Shown: in pieces, positions 1-12,756 of the stretch
Layout of the letters: each line of letters starts with the position of its first letter
Position numbering within the stretch: position 1 is the first letter of the stretch
Assembly: GCA_039545355.1 (NCBI GenBank)
Contig: BCJJ01000012.1
Coordinates: 451,067-515,066, forward strand
Direction of reading: 5' to 3'
Source: Trichosporon coremiiforme
Lineage: Eukaryota > Basidiomycota > Tremellomycetes > Trichosporonales > Trichosporonaceae
DNA length: 64,000 bases
Program-made: the position numbers and the translations under genes
The notes under the pieces: model-generated
What the model saw: the letters and a program-made list of their open reading frames with translations, nothing else
What the model was told of the DNA's origin: nothing
The model's database searches: none

Positions 1-1399
1 TGGAAGAACAAGTCGCAGCCGCGACCCGCGGGACGTCACTTGGTCCGCTGACGAGGACCCAGAAACAACTAGTGCGAACGAGTGTTGGCCTATCTTGCAA
101 ACACCGGTCCGCTGAGGATTGTGGGAACAGTGGGACGGGTCAGCCGATATTGCAGTTGTGAATGCTGCAACGGCTGGTGAGACTTTGATTGGGAAATTCA
201 CAGTTCATCCAGATCAAGACAGTTGGTGGGTCTGTTGGGATCGATGGAGATGTACCCCACTTCGCATCCGAACCGAAGATGATTGCTTACAGACTGTGGT
301 CTGTTGCGGCAGCATCAACCTGATAGCGCGAGGTGAACGGCTCGCTGTTCGCGGAAGAGCGCGGGCGGTGGTTCAAGCTGCCCAAGCCTCGATCAAGACC
401 GTCAGGACGAAAGGCGCTGCGGGAGTCCTCTGGCGTCAAGACGGCGCTGCCGTAGTATCCCATTACGGGCCGACCGGCATACTCCGTCCGCTACGAGGGT
501 GTGCACAGCAGGAGTCAGAGGCGGTGTTTAGCATCGTCAGCATGGGTATGGGGCGAGAATCCTACGGCCAATGCTGAAAAGAGCATCCGCTGTCGTCAAT
601 CCGGAGCGTCTGGGTCCGAGTCTAAGTGTAGCCAGGAGATGATCTCCTCCGAGACACTACCAGGCTGTTATAGATATAATGAGTCCCGGATTCGCGACCG
701 TCGCTCGGAGCAGCGTGAGACGGCTGCTCCGAGCAGATGTCCCCGACGTCACAGATACGAGAGAGCCATCTTTCCTGTGACGGAGCGTGACCGCGCTGTG
801 GCCTGGCCGGTCCATGGGACTCTCGCGGAGCATGCCATACCGATATCTTCTGGAATGCCAGAAGGCGTCGCACTCCTCTGGGCCGCGGATATCTGAGATG
901 AGCGCCATTCCGAATCTGACGCTCGTATCGACTGGGTGATCAGACGATCAACACGGTAGCGAGCTGGCGGACACGTAGGGTGAAGCTCGCACCCTACTCT
1001 GCCGTCAGTGTACCCTATGATGGGGTTTATCCTCTCCGAAGCCGAGCGGATGTGAAGCTCAGCGTCGTAAACGGGAGCTGAGGCCCTAACGCCTCGGCGG
1101 ATATCCGCGAGGGTGTATTACAGGAGACCAGAGTTTTGAGTTTCGTAAATGAGAACGTGAAGAATGAAGGAAAGTTTGTGGGGCTTGGGCAACGTTCCGC
1201 TCTACGTTGCAGGTCATGTTGAGCCCGTGGGATGAAGGGATGGAAGTGGGACCTTCCCCGGCACCCCTGCATGCTTACCTGAGCCGAACCACCCGGACCA
1301 AACGCAATCTTGTCATGGTGTACGCAATCGCTGTATCTTATAAGCGTGCCGTCGGACTACGAGATGGCGCATTCTTCAACTCTGCAGCTAACAACGAAG
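1..1399. other. No gene recognised at window start
   Basis: Short open frames occur on both strands, but none has host-like codon use, a recognisable domain or paired splice signals. The last part is probably the promoter and 5' leader of the carboxylesterase that follows. An in-frame ATG at 1364 lies upstream of the start chosen for that gene. Confidence 0.5.
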
Positions 1400-3222
1400 A
1401 TGGTGGCCGTGCTCTCGATCGCGACCTTGCTTGTTCCCCTGATCGCGGTTTCGGCGACTCCCGTGCCCGGCGGTGCCGATCACTCGGCCTCTACTACAGC
1501 TTCGTCTGGGCCCGAGATCACTCCTGGTTACGACGCTTTCGCCAACGCGCACAAGAAAGTTACTGCAACTCTCCATGCCGACAACAGGAGCATCAAGGTC
1601 CACGGCGTGACCGCCTCGGGCGTCGATGCTTACCTCGGCATCCCCTTTGCGGCTCCTCGTGAGTAACATACAAGATGGATCGCTAACACCCAGCCGTGAA
1701 CGAGCTTCGCTGGAAGAAGCCTCAACCATACAAGTACCGTGGCACCATCAATGCGAAGAAGCAGCCTGTGGGATGCCCCCAGCTTCCCGGTGACCCAGCG
1801 TTTGGCGGTCTCGCGGCCGCGCGCTACGGCACTTCGGAGGATTGCCTGACGCTGAGCGTGCTCGCTCCGGAGAGCACGAAACCCGGTGCCAAGCTTCCTG
1901 TTATGGTGTACGTGTACGGCGGCGGCTTCGCAGAGGGCACGGGGGCTACTTTCACTTCTCCCCTGCTTGTGGAGGCGGGCACGAAGGCCGTAAGTCGATT
2001 TCCAGGAACACGGCTGAAAAGATAAGGGCCAGCCGATGATCCTCGTCAACTTCAACTACCGCCTCGGCATGCTCGGCTTCCCGTACGGGCGTGACGCGGA
2101 GGCGAACAATGCAGCCAACCTGGGTCTGCACGACATGGTCGCCGCCTTCAAGTGGGTCAAGGAGCACATTGCGTCTTTCGGCGGCGACCCCGAGCGAGTC
2201 ACTGCCTTTGGCGACAGCGCCGGCGCCGTCGCGATCAGCTACCTGATGCTCAACGAGGGGCAGGACCTCTTCTCTGCCGCGGTACTCATGTCTGGTGCGC
2301 CGACTACACTCGGCGTCGCCTCCACCAGCTCCAACGATGCCGGGTACGACAAGGTCCTCGCTGCTGCCGGATGCACGGACTGGGACTGCCTTCGGAGGGT
2401 GCCCGCCGACAAGCTGCTGAACCTCTCGGCGCCGATCGGGGGCTTCGGCCCAACACAGGATGGCGAACTGATTAAGGCGTCCCCGTATGAGCTCGTGCGT
2501 GACGGCAAGTTTTCTCAAATCCCCCTCATGACTGGCAACGAGCGGGACGAGGCGACGCTCTTCCTGCCCTTCGCAACGACGATGGGCGACTTGCGCAGCG
2601 CGCTCACGGGCACTCCTCTCCCCGATGGCATCTGGACCAAGATGACTGCTGCTTACCCTGCCGACGGCACGTACTACCCGCAGGGCATCGAGAACGCTAC
2701 GCTGTGCAACGGACAGCCCGCTAATGTGTCCGCCGACTGGACTCGGGCCGTGACTATCATGGAGGACAAGATGTTCGAGTCCGGCCGCCGGTGGCTGATC
2801 GAGCACTCCAAGAGCAAGAACACGACGTACACCTACGAGTCGCTTGCGCGGTATCAGCAGTTCTTCTCACCCGTCTACGGAGCTGGGCACGGCATGGACC
2901 TCTTCTTCCTCTTCGGTTGGGTCGGCGCCGACCCCACCAGCAGCAAGGAGGACGTCGAGCTCGGGAACCAGTACATGGCTTACTGGTGAGTGGCCCCTCG
3001 GCAAAAGGAGAGCTGACACGCAGGATCAACTTTGCGTACCACCACAGCCCGAACCGCCCAACTCCTGGAGGACCGCAACTTCCCCACTGGATGCCGTACG
3101 GCGAGGGTAAGGCGAGCCAGCTTCTCGCTCCGGGCAATGTGACCCAGATCACCGATACGTTCCGCCCGCAGATGGGCCTCTTCAATGAGCCGGACGTGGC
3201 TAAGCTCCTGGGCTACTACTGA
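1400..3222 (+). CDS. Secreted type-B carboxylesterase/lipase, four exons
   Basis: The product is an alpha/beta-hydrolase of the type-B carboxylesterase/lipase family, about 570 aa, predicted to hydrolyse carboxylic esters outside the cell. Exons join as 1400-1658, 1694-1989, 2027-2985 and 3024-3222; introns are 35-38 nt with GTRAGT-type donors, and the first and last have a CTRAC-type branch next to the AG. The start at 1400 begins a clean signal peptide (MVAVLSIATLLVPLIAVSA); an in-frame ATG at 1364 is possible but would put 12 polar residues in front. Visible family signatures are GIPFAAPPVNELRW across the first splice, SEDCLTL, the oxyanion-loop YGGGFAEG, nucleophile elbow GDSAGA (Ser about residue 249) and a GAGHGMD histidine region (His about 473). 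Substrate cannot be read from sequence. The next gene is over 3.6 kb away. Confidence 0.93.
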
Positions 3223-6200
3223 TTAAGCCTCCTGAGAAAGCCTTATCGCAGCTTGCACCAACAACATCATAATGCACAGAACTATCAACGAAGGCACCAC
3301 TCCGTTCAGGTTTGTTCATAGTCACCGTCCCGTACATCAAGTGCTAGTCGCAGCACTCGAGGGCGATCGGTTTGAGCGCGTGGATACGTATCTGCCGAAC
3401 GTAAACAAGATCCAACGGAAAGTCTAGCCAGACGTTCGCAGTCACTTGCTGTGGTACGTTCACAGATACCGCGATCACTGACGATGCTATCACTGACGTC
3501 GGCTGCGGCGCTGGCGTCGTTGGCGCCGCCGCAGCGACGCCACAACGTCATGTTGTCTTCTAGATCGAGTCTACCGGCAACAAGAGCGGCCGATGCGGTA
3601 GTGGTCGCTTGGAAGGAATGGAGGCTGGGGCGTCAGGAGTCAAGGGGTCCGAACGTTGATGGCGCCGGACCGAAGGTTGGCGTGGGAGTTGTGCAAACAT
3701 GAGCGAAAAGGCTCGTGCGCGTTCAGTCAAGAGGATGCTATTCTCCGACGCTTGTCCTAGCGCAAACAGGGGTGTCCCAAGCTGTTCTCGTCTTGGCTAG
3801 TTGGATATCGAATAGTTGAGTAGTTGAGAGGTGCGATCGAGTAGCGTGAACCGCTGCTTGCGATTCAGCAATCAGTTGCTGAACTCCAGTAGTTTGCGAC
3901 CGCGCGGGGTGCTGGATTTGAGCAACATCCATGACACTCAACGCCTGCTTATGCCGTTATCTCATCCATGCTTAAATGTGCTCTTTGTGCTGACAAGATC
4001 CTAATACCACATGGCCGCGGTCCATATTAGGCAAGCGTTACATTTCGGGGCCCTCTCCGGCGTCCTTATGGTGACCGGGGCAGGGTTAGCGACGAGACGA
4101 CGTCCCCTCGCGGTCTGACTGCTGGAGCTTGTACACCATCCAGTGCGTCTCCCAGACGTACCTCGCAGTGCGGTGCCTGCATCGTTTTCCCAGATTCCGT
4201 TCACAAATGCACACTTACCACCTCTGGAGGGTGTGACGGAAGCTTTGAGCTGATCCGAACATGCAGATTCCGGACCTAGCAATGCGCGGGGCTGTGCTAT
4301 TTGCTTGGTCTGGACGGTGCTATGATGGTGCTATGATGAAAGGAGAGGTACAATTGTAATCACCTCAGCTGACGATTCACAGCGGACACTCAACGCAGGG
4401 TTATCTGCAGCCGACGACAGCCCCGCATGCACGCCGCACACAGAAGGTGGGCAGAATGTGGTCATGGTGAGCCGAAGACGTCGAGCCGGGGCGCCAAAGC
4501 CCAGCACCCGGTCTGAAGCACCTGGTCTGAGACTTCATCGCCGCTGTGAATGCAGGCGACCTTACCAGGTATGTGCAGCTTCCCAGCGCTCCGGCTCCTT
4601 TCCAGTTGGGAGCTTTCCATTAACGGGGTAACCACCGGAGGTAGTGTGCAGCGGAGCCCCCAACGCCCGATGCGTTACTGTTGAGCTTTGTCAGTTGCAT
4701 CTCGGCGTGTTGGCGAGCTGAGCGAGCAGGTACATGTGTCCGTGAGCTCGTCGCGTCCATCGGACGTGTCGAGTGGTAACGAGCCCTGTTCCAGCTGGAG
4801 TTGCATTTGTGCCTAGCACCTGCTCTGAACCTGCCGTGATGGCTCGGTGTCGCTCTCGTATTGTCCCCGTTGCTGAATTCAATCAGCCACTGCGATAGGA
4901 GGGACTGGCCTAGCGGGTCTGTCGGTAGACCCAGTCCCGACATGCCCACTACAAGAAGCAGCAAAATACAAGGGGAAGCAGAGAGAATGTCATGCATAAC
5001 GATGCCGGCAGACACAATGCGAAATGTGTCTCGGACACCTGGAACTGTCCAGTCTGTGCCATGAATGGAACTGCTCACTGGTAGGTCCTGGGTACTACAG
5101 CGCAGAGTGGGACGGCGCAAGGACACTCACGTATCGTAGGACTTGATATCCTCCCTGCGGTATGCTTACCCTGCGTCCGCACCCTGTATGAGTACACTTT
5201 GACTCGGAGAGAGCATCGCAGTGATCGTCCCGCGGGGTTCAACGGGCATTACAAGCCGCGCTATGTGAAGTAGAGGCTGCAATGAGTTCCAGAGAGCCCG
5301 GCGCGGTTCCAGTGCAGCCAGACGTGGGGCCACTTCAAGAGCAACCGTCATCATGCACGGCGGCTTCGTCGTCTTCACCGTCCGTTACCAAGTCAGATAA
5401 GAAAGAGCACGTGACTTACGCTGGTCGACACAACATGCGCATCCGCGGACACCCGCGCGATTGCGAGCGGGCCGCAAGCTGGAGCAAGGATGAGGACGAG
5501 GTACATGAGAACGCGTTCCGGTGCACGATCTTGCACGTCCGAACCCACACTTCGCCCGAAGGTGACAGCGGTGACAGCAGCACGCGCCCTACACGCGTGA
5601 ATGAATGGACGCCACGTCCGGAAAGTGCATTCATCCAGCCGGCGGACCGACTCGAACGCCACTACGGTGGAGGAAATGCGTGCCTGGAGCAAGCCATGAA
5701 GTCCCGAAGTCCTGGTCCATTGTTGTCGTTGTTGGATCCGGAATGCGTACGCAATGATACGATGAGATGATTGCGATATTGCAATTCAACACTTGAGAGT
5801 ATCACCGAGTACCCCGTTTCCTTACTTGGTCGCTATGCTTACGCGGCGCCCGTAATTCTGGGTCAACTGGGGCAGAGGACTGATATGGCTGCTTGAGGTA
5901 AGGGCTTTGGCCGGCGATTTGCATCGCGCTCGCACAACCAGCAACTGCAGGTGCAGCTCCCGGCGCACCCTTACCAAGCGGACTCGGCAGCTCCGTCCTC
6001 GGCGACTGGATGACGGCAGCGGATGCTGGGCCGCCGTGAATGGGTCATCGGGCATCGGGCGTGACCACATGCATCTGACCCAAAAGGTGGCTTGCTCGTC
6101 CCGGAACATGCTCGTCGTCTCGAGGCCATTTAGTGCGACTTGAGAGTCCTAGTTCGTTGTCTACTCTCCTAGCGCAGCTCAAGCTGCCCGCTGCCGGGTA

Positions 6201-6900
6201 AGGGGGAATGTGCCTCGGCCCCAGCACAACGCATCTGGGGTCTCACCCCCGCATTCTTGTGCTCACATGGTGGCAAGATGTCGTTATGTTTATCGTTTGC
6301 CTACTTGTTTGGGAGGGAGGAAGGGCTGGTCAAGGACGTTCAAGGAGGATGAATTGGCGGAAGCTCGTGTACTAAGCGAGCATTAAGGGCCGGCGAAAGC
6401 GCTTCTTTGGACTACGAGCGATACATTCACTATCGACAGCAACCTCTACACAACAATCGCAGCATCTCTGCTAGTCCAAGGAAGGTCACTGTCGCTCGAG
6501 GCCGAATGTATCGCAAGGCTGAGCAAAGTGCTCTCGTGTAAACAAACACGGCTACCGACGCAGCCGGAGCACCCGATGATGAGTTGCCGATTTCGTCATC
6601 CTCCTCCATGAGTTCGCCACGAGACACCTTTACGCTGCACAACTTCCAGAGTCTTCTCTGTCGTCACCATCGTCATGACCACACTGATGCACGAAACGTT
6701 GGCCGGGTAGCCTATCATGCTTGTGCGCGTCAGCGCTATTCTGGTCTCCGTCTGGCCGCCCAAGATGTTCGGTGATGGATGACGTCATGCCCGAAGTCAG
6801 CGACGTCGAAGCGGCGAAAGAAAGTCGCTCCTCCCATCCACAAAATGGATAGGATCTTTGATCTCTTTGATCACCCCTCACGACAAGAGCAACAGAAACA
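3223..6900. other. 3.7 kb stretch with no supported gene
   Basis: Open frames on both strands are short, mixed in codon use and match nothing I recognise. No tRNA, transposase or long repeat was seen. The segment just before 6901 (CT-rich, with repeated GATCTTTGATC-like sequence near 6853-6872) is probably the promoter of the next gene. Confidence 0.5.
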
Positions 6901-7640
6901 ATGTCCGCCCAGAGCAACGCCAACAACGTCAGCAACAAGAGCTCGAACGCCGCCAACTCGCTCGCTGACGGCGTCAACGGCGCCTGGAACGAGATCAAGG
7001 GTGAGTTACCGAGGTGGCGCCGGTGGCGGCGCCGCTATGGCGTACGCACAGAGCTCTTGCACGGCGAGATCGGCGGGTTGCTTGTGATCTCGAATGCTGG
7101 TGTGAACTAGGACAAGGAGTCTTCAGCCTGTGCGCTTGCGATGGGCAGACGGAGCATCGATGTTTGTGTTTGCCTCGACTCGAGGCAGCTCAATGCTTTG
7201 GACCAGGGCGATCTGCACTTAGCGGCATGTCGCGTGGATGCGAGCATCCTTCGAGCGTTCCATGACGTGTCCGAACCCGAACCCGACGGATTTCGGCGTC
7301 GATGCCGAACTAATCAGCCCTGCATATCTCTGCCTTCCTCCTTTGCCTTCTCTACCTCCCACGCGCGATCCTGCCCACGGACCACAAGCTGACCTCAGGT
7401 GCCGGTGACGAGGCTCGCGGCTCGTTCAACCAGTTCGCCGACTCGCTCGGCGACAAGATTGCCGGCCGTGACCACCCCCTCCCCTCGGGCAACGACAACA
7501 CGGGCACGATCGAGCAGGGTGAGAAGGAGCGGGCCCAGGGTCGCAATGACTGGAACCGTGCATCTGCAGAGCACAACGCCAACAAGTCGACTTCCACTGC
7601 TACTGGCACTGCGCCCTCTGCCACCACTGGCCAGTACTAA
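6901..7640 (+). CDS. Small hydrophilic CsbD/Hmp1-like stress-type protein
   Basis: Two exons, 6901-7000 and 7399-7640, give a 113-aa very hydrophilic protein without signal peptide or membrane segment. The splice (donor GTGAGT at 7001, acceptor GCTGACCTCAG ending 7398) keeps phase and creates the stretch NEIKGGAGDEARGSFNQFAD. The Gly-Ala-Gly-Asp/Glu followed by Arg-Gly and a hydrophobic-Asp turn resembles small fungal CsbD-like or Hmp1-like proteins linked to stress or sporulation; that assignment is from memory of the family pattern and is tentative. The C-terminal third is rich in Asn, Ser, Thr and Ala and probably disordered. The 398-nt intron is about ten times longer than the others here; I found no C/D or H/ACA snoRNA boxes in it. 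An undetected small exon inside it cannot be excluded. Confidence 0.72.
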
Positions 7641-8781
7641 GCGTGCCCAGCCTTAGATCTCGGTCTCTTGAAAGCTCCCGAGTCAGAATGCAGGCGATAG
7701 ATGTTCAGACGTGGCATTTCGTAGTGTCCTCGGTCAACTTCTTTGCTCCTAGTTTGGTGCTGCTTCGCAGCAGTAATAGTGTTTCTTATGAATCCAGTAA
7801 TCCCCTCACTGTTCCTGCAGTTCCTCGTTAGCAGTCCCTGCTACCATGGGTAACAGGATGTGGCCCCTGCGTGACTGCGGGGGAGGCGAGCAAGCGAGCA
7901 AGAGAAGCATCTTGCGTCATGGTCCCTTGCAGAAGTCGCTTGAGAGCAGAGCTCCGGTCCAGTCGCGAATGCAGGGACCTTCGAACGGCACAATATCCCT
8001 CGCCGCTGGGACCAGTAGAATCCCTCCGAGAGCGCCGAGAGGGGACGTGCACGCTGTACACAACCCAAACATGCATGGCAGAAGGAGTCGAAACAGGCCC
8101 CTTTGCAGCCCCTCGCTCTTTGGGTGCAGAAGAACCCTAAGCCCAGCGCCAAAACGCCGGAACCTTATCTCGCGACTGTCTTGTTTGGTCCTGCCTGCCA
8201 CCCGTGGCTACCGCGTCGTCCAAGGTGGAGACCCTATCGTGCGGACCCCGTTTCGAAGACCCGCAGCCGCTCGCGCATCCAGTGCAGAATGGAACGGAAC
8301 CCACTGAATGCAGTCGCCTGCGCGCCATCACTGCCGCAAGGACAACAATGCTACCGAGCACGCATATGTTCCGCTCGCGCGCTCTCCCCATACGCGGCTT
8401 GCGGCCGTGGACGGTGCGCGGCGACAGCCGCTAGAGCCATTCTGGCAGTGCGGGCGGCAACGGCGCCGCTGAGGCACTAAGCATCTGGAATCAGCTAGGC
8501 TCTCCCATAGAGATGTCAGGCGGGGATAAAGTAGCGTGATCAGGACAAGTTTTTCTCCCTTGCTTTCCATTCTTGGGTTGTTCTAAGCACTTGTCACTCT
8601 CGTAGGCACTGTTCGCGAGTTACGAGAGGTCCGCGTGAGGTCCATGGGAAGTGCTAGATGGATACATTGTACATTGCTTGCTATGCACTATTATGGCTGG
8701 ATACAACTGGGTCTAATGAGAGAGTGTTTGTGAGTCTGGGGTCTGAAACGGCCAGGCGTCGCCAGCCTTCGTTTTTGTGGA
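7641..8781. other. Intergenic, nothing recognised
   Basis: It contains the 3' flank of the small stress-type gene and the 3' flank of the minus-strand gene that ends at 8782. Overlapping short frames at 7828-8570 lack host codon bias. Confidence 0.5.
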
Positions 8782-9906
8782 TTAGACGTATCGCCATCCG
8801 GGTCGCGAGGAGCGCGACGACATGCGCTTGCTGTCCTCGAGCGAGACGTTAGGCATCGAGTAGAGCGAGCCCGCCATCGGCCCCACGGGGACGTGAAGGG
8901 GCTCGTCCATGTATGGTGTGGAGAGGTTTGGCGTGCGGCTCGAGGTTGAGTTCCAGCTGTCCGAGAGGGGGGGCACGTCGAAAACGTCCTCGTCCGCATC
9001 GGCGCACGAGTCGCTCAGCGACTGGAGATACGTGTGGTTTCCGAAGAGAACGGCATTGCGGTGTTCCCGGGGAGCGGGGGCGCGGGGCGCGCGGGGCGTC
9101 GGGATCGTGTAAACCATCTGCGGCGTGACGGGCGTCGTCGGAGTGACTGGGGCTGAGGCCATGTACTCATCCTCGTCCTCGGCGTCGGCAAACATCTCGT
9201 CGTGGCTGAACTCGTCGTACTCCCCACACGAGGTGAGGAGCTCGCGCAGCGCCGAGACCAGGTTGACGCCGTTCGGAGCCATAATACCGAGTCCGATCGG
9301 GACTTCGGGTTCCGGCTGCTTCGCAAACTTCGGGGTACCGGGGACAGGGGCCCGGATCGGAAGGGCGGGGAGGAGGGGCGCATTCACGCCCACCGGCTCG
9401 GAGGCGCTGACGCGCGGCAGGCGGGAGGATGATCGGGGGTACGGGGCCAGGTCGAGAGGTGGGGGGCGCTTGCGGCGCTCGGCCACTCCAGCGGGAAGAG
9501 GGGGTACCGGAGGCTCGTCGTAGACGGCGCTCCAGAACTCGAAGGGGTCCTCGGCTTCGGACCTGGGTGTGTGAATGGGCGCGGACGAGTCGGAGGCGGA
9601 TGAGCGGGTCGAGAGCCACGAAGGGCAGCGCGAGGACGAGCGCTCGGCAGCCTCGATCTCCTCAGCCTCAGAGACGGTGAAGAGACCGTGCTCGTGAGGG
9701 TTGCAGAGGCGCATGTGTCGCGCGCGGCTCCGGCGGAGGGGCCCGCCCATCTGCCGGGGCGACTGGCACTGAGGGGCAGCGGGAAGCATAGGGATGGAGG
9801 GGCCGGCGACGGGCTGCGTCTTGCGCGAAGAGAGTACCGTGCGCGGGGTCCAGACCGAACGCGCGGAGGGAGAGGGGCAGGCGGAAGGAGAGGGGTTGGT
9901 CGACAT
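8782..9906 (-). CDS. Unknown Pro/Ser-rich protein, 374 aa
   Basis: Single-exon frame of 374 aa with strongly host-like codons. I do not recognise a domain. The N-terminal 60 residues are rich in Ser, Pro and Arg with SP/TP dipeptides that could be proline-directed phosphorylation sites. Acidic patches lie in the middle and C-terminal parts (a DEFSHDEMFADAEDEDEYM run, and CADADEDVFDVPP), followed by a threonine-proline stretch (TPTTPVTP). No signal peptide or membrane span is visible, so it is probably an intracellular, largely disordered regulatory or scaffold protein; that is inference. The region upstream of the ATG (9907-9960) is pyrimidine-rich on the coding strand, as is common for fungal promoters. 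Confidence 0.75.
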   Translation of the reverse strand: MSTNPSPSACPSPSARSVWTPRTVLSSRKTQPVAGPSIPMLPAAPQCQSPRQMGGPLRRSRARHMRLCNPHEHGLFTVSEAEEIEAAERSSSRCPSWLSTRSSASDSSAPIHTPRSEAEDPFEFWSAVYDEPPVPPLPAGVAERRKRPPPLDLAPYPRSSSRLPRVSASEPVGVNAPLLPALPIRAPVPGTPKFAKQPEPEVPIGLGIMAPNGVNLVSALRELLTSCGEYDEFSHDEMFADAEDEDEYMASAPVTPTTPVTPQMVYTIPTPRAPRAPAPREHRNAVLFGNHTYLQSLSDSCADADEDVFDVPPLSDSWNSTSSRTPNLSTPYMDEPLHVPVGPMAGSLYSMPNVSLEDSKRMSSRSSRPGWRYV

Positions 9907-10463
9907 AGTGAGGCGTGATGACGGGCACGGGTGGTGGTGGGGGTGGTGAAGGAGAGAACAGTGGTAGGAAGGAATCTAGAGAGGGACACTGCGTTATGAT
10001 CAGGAGAGAGATAGCCAGTGGTATGTGCGAGCTGTTTGGGATCGATTCGAGAGGGGAAGACAGGGGGTGTAGGGAAAAGAGGGGTACTATCGAGCGTTCT
10101 TTATAACGATATCGACGATAGGCAGTGCGTGCGCAAGTCTGTGGAATCCTGAACGTTAGCGATGGCGAGGACGTGCATGCTGGGCTGCAGTGCCTGAGGG
10201 TTCGAGGTACGGGGCTCGCGCTTGGTTATTTTTTCTGCGTGAGCCAGCGAGCCAGCGCTAGATAGCGCGATAGCAATGCATGGCAGCCGCGCAGGAGTGC
10301 AGAACGGCAGCAGCGACATGTTTGAGCCAGGCCAAGTCGGGCTAGTCGCAAATGAAGTCCCATCCAAAGGGCTCCTGACCCGACCCGACCCTCAGGAACT
10401 GGTATCCTGACCCAGGAGGACGTAGGGATCCCCCGGATTGCCCGGATGCAAGGCTCGGCCGGC

Positions 10464-10484
10464 TATCCTGGAAGCGCCAGGATA
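10464..10484. repeat. Short perfect hairpin (8-bp stem)
   Basis: TATCCTGG and CCAGGATA form a perfect 8-bp stem around a 5-nt loop. Related CCTGAC/CAGGA words recur between 10370 and 10460, so this looks like a small nest of degenerate inverted words. No function is assigned. Confidence 0.45.
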
Positions 10485-12657
10485 ATGAAATGATAAAATG
10501 AACGTGACTGACCTCTAGGGATCCGATGTGGCGTGGGGCGGGACTTTGGACAATCTCTCGATCCTCAAGAGGCGTTACACAACACTTTCCTCGGAGGAAA
10601 AGCTCAGGCAGAGCTGCTGCCTGCGAACCTGTTAGCCTGCGTGCACATCCCGTACCTGGCTGCCTGCATGGCATCTCTTCGCTGTCACACTTTCTCGTAC
10701 TCGTTCCGATAGTCTGCTTTCTGAATTTCACCCAGCGATTCAGGGTGCTCCGGTACATGTTCGCGTTCAACGCACGGGACGCTCGCTATGTTTGTGCGAG
10801 GGATCCAATGAACCAGCAACCCAGAGCATGCTGCTCTCACAGGATGCAATGCTCGGGCATGCCCACAAGCGGCAATTAGAAAGCGCCGGGGGCGCGGGAT
10901 TACTCACTCGGTGTGTGCCTACCACAGTCGTGGAACCAGTGGAACCAGACCAGTGTCTTTCCGCTATTTGCGCGTGCCGGAATCCGCTATCCAGGGCGGA
11001 GAGACCACCGAGAGCAGGTGGGAAACGAGGGTGGGTGCCAGTTGCCAGAGGTGGCGTCGGAGGCGCTCAATGTCCAAGCGCACGTACTGTAGGAGGCGCG
11101 GCGTGTTTGATTGTCGAAGGCTGATCGGGCCGTCCGGTGGCTGCGTCGGGAAGCCGTAATACTCAGATGCGCCCAGCAATATCAACTACGCGCCGTGGCG
11201 TGAATGGGACTGCAGATGAAAGAAACGCAGCGATGATGCAGGTGGCTTCGGCTGGTGGACAGCTAGTCGATGAGCTACCGCACACTTGGGGTAGCCTGAA
11301 TGGTAGTGACGAGAACGATTCAACGGAACCGCTCGCTTTCAGTCGTTGGTGGCCGATACCTGCCGAATGTCGGCTTACGTTGAGGTATTGTGTGTGGAGC
11401 ACACTGGTTTCGTACTGAACAGTCGAAAGTGGAATGCGAGGGTCTCGGTGGATTGACGCGGAGAAGAATTGGAGGGGATGAATGCACGATAGGAATGAGT
11501 TGGCGATTGAAACGACAATCGCGGTATTTATGAAGATGCACAGCTGACGTTGAGCCGCGGACCAGCCTCATTTAATGGATGAAAGAAAGGCGGTCGACGT
11601 GCATGTGCTCCGAAGCGATGCAGCGATGCACGGATGCGATGCCGCGGGCTGGGCCGTTGGTTCCCGGGATCTCTAAGCTCGAGGTATCCAGCGACGCAGA
11701 ACCAAGATGAACGGCAGAACAACCTTGAAGCGTTCTCAGTCGTACGTACGCGCACGCGCTCTGCTCACCGAAGGTGGGCCTCTCGTCCCAGTAAAGAGTG
11801 GGCAGCCCGCGTTTACGCTGATAACGGCATCGACCGCGTGCGTACCTTTCCAGCACTTTGCATTCGCAGAATACACGGCTGGACACAGACAGAATGTGTC
11901 CGAGTGTTTCAGCTTCGCTGCTGAACTTTATGCATGAGGGTGCTGTGTCTTGGGCTTGGGAATCTCTGGGTCAAGCGTGACGTTCTGCAGCTGCTACCTG
12001 CAAGAACAAATGGCCAAACATGGCGAATAAGATGTTGCAAGAGGGGTCGTGGTACTGAACACCCATCCTTCGATACAGCCGCGTGCAGAGAACCATGGTC
12101 AAAGACGTACGTAATGCTCCCCGTACAACTTTGTTCAGTCGGTGCAGAGATCCTGACGTTCAGGACCCTCGCGCTCAGGCATCGCGTGTTCGTTCCTGCC
12201 CAACTCTAAATCAGCCGTGGCTGTCGGTGAGGTCGTGTAGAGATCCTGAACATGTAACAGGAGGGGTGATGTCAAGGAAGTCGACGTGGTGTGCCTTTGA
12301 CACAGCAGGGACTGGTCTGTGAATGCAGACGACTGAATAGCTGACCGACCTGCAGTGAGCGATGGCTTGAAATGTCTAGATGACAGACAGCAGATAGTCA
12401 GTTTGAGAGTGAATAGCAGGGGAGCATGAGCAATCAGAGAATTGTCGAGTGGTAGAGGCCCCTCTGGACTCTGAGCTGCGCCCACTTCGCAATTACAGTG
12501 AGACCTTGAATGCGATTGTCAGAGCGCACCTGAGACGAAGACCATTGAGTGCTGCCCGACGGACCAGAGATAGATGTCGTCCGCCATGAGCCGCTCGTAG
12601 ATCGCGCCACATGGCAATTTGCTCCCGCGCCTGTCATGTCTTCCTGCGACCTCCACC

Positions 12658-12756
12658 ATGACGACCGACGACGAGCAACGGAACGCCGTCGACAACACCT
12701 TCCCCACCGACGCCGACTCGACCTCACACCATGTCACAGCAGGGTTCCAACCCTAA
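12658..12756 (+). other. Orphan 32-codon open frame, possible exon relic
   Basis: An ATG in a good context (CCACCATGA) opens a 32-codon frame ending in TAA. It uses host-preferred C-ending codons (GAC, AAC, ACC, TTC, GCC) almost throughout, unlike everything around it. The peptide is acidic and polar (starts MTTDDEQRNAVDNTFPTDAD). No continuing exon with good splice sites was found. It could be an N-terminal exon of a lost gene, a micro-ORF or chance. Confidence 0.25.

Noticed and set aside
7001..7398. snoRNA inside the long intron
   Set aside because: No convincing C (RTGATGA) and D (CTGA) box pair with terminal stem, and no H/ACA boxes were found.
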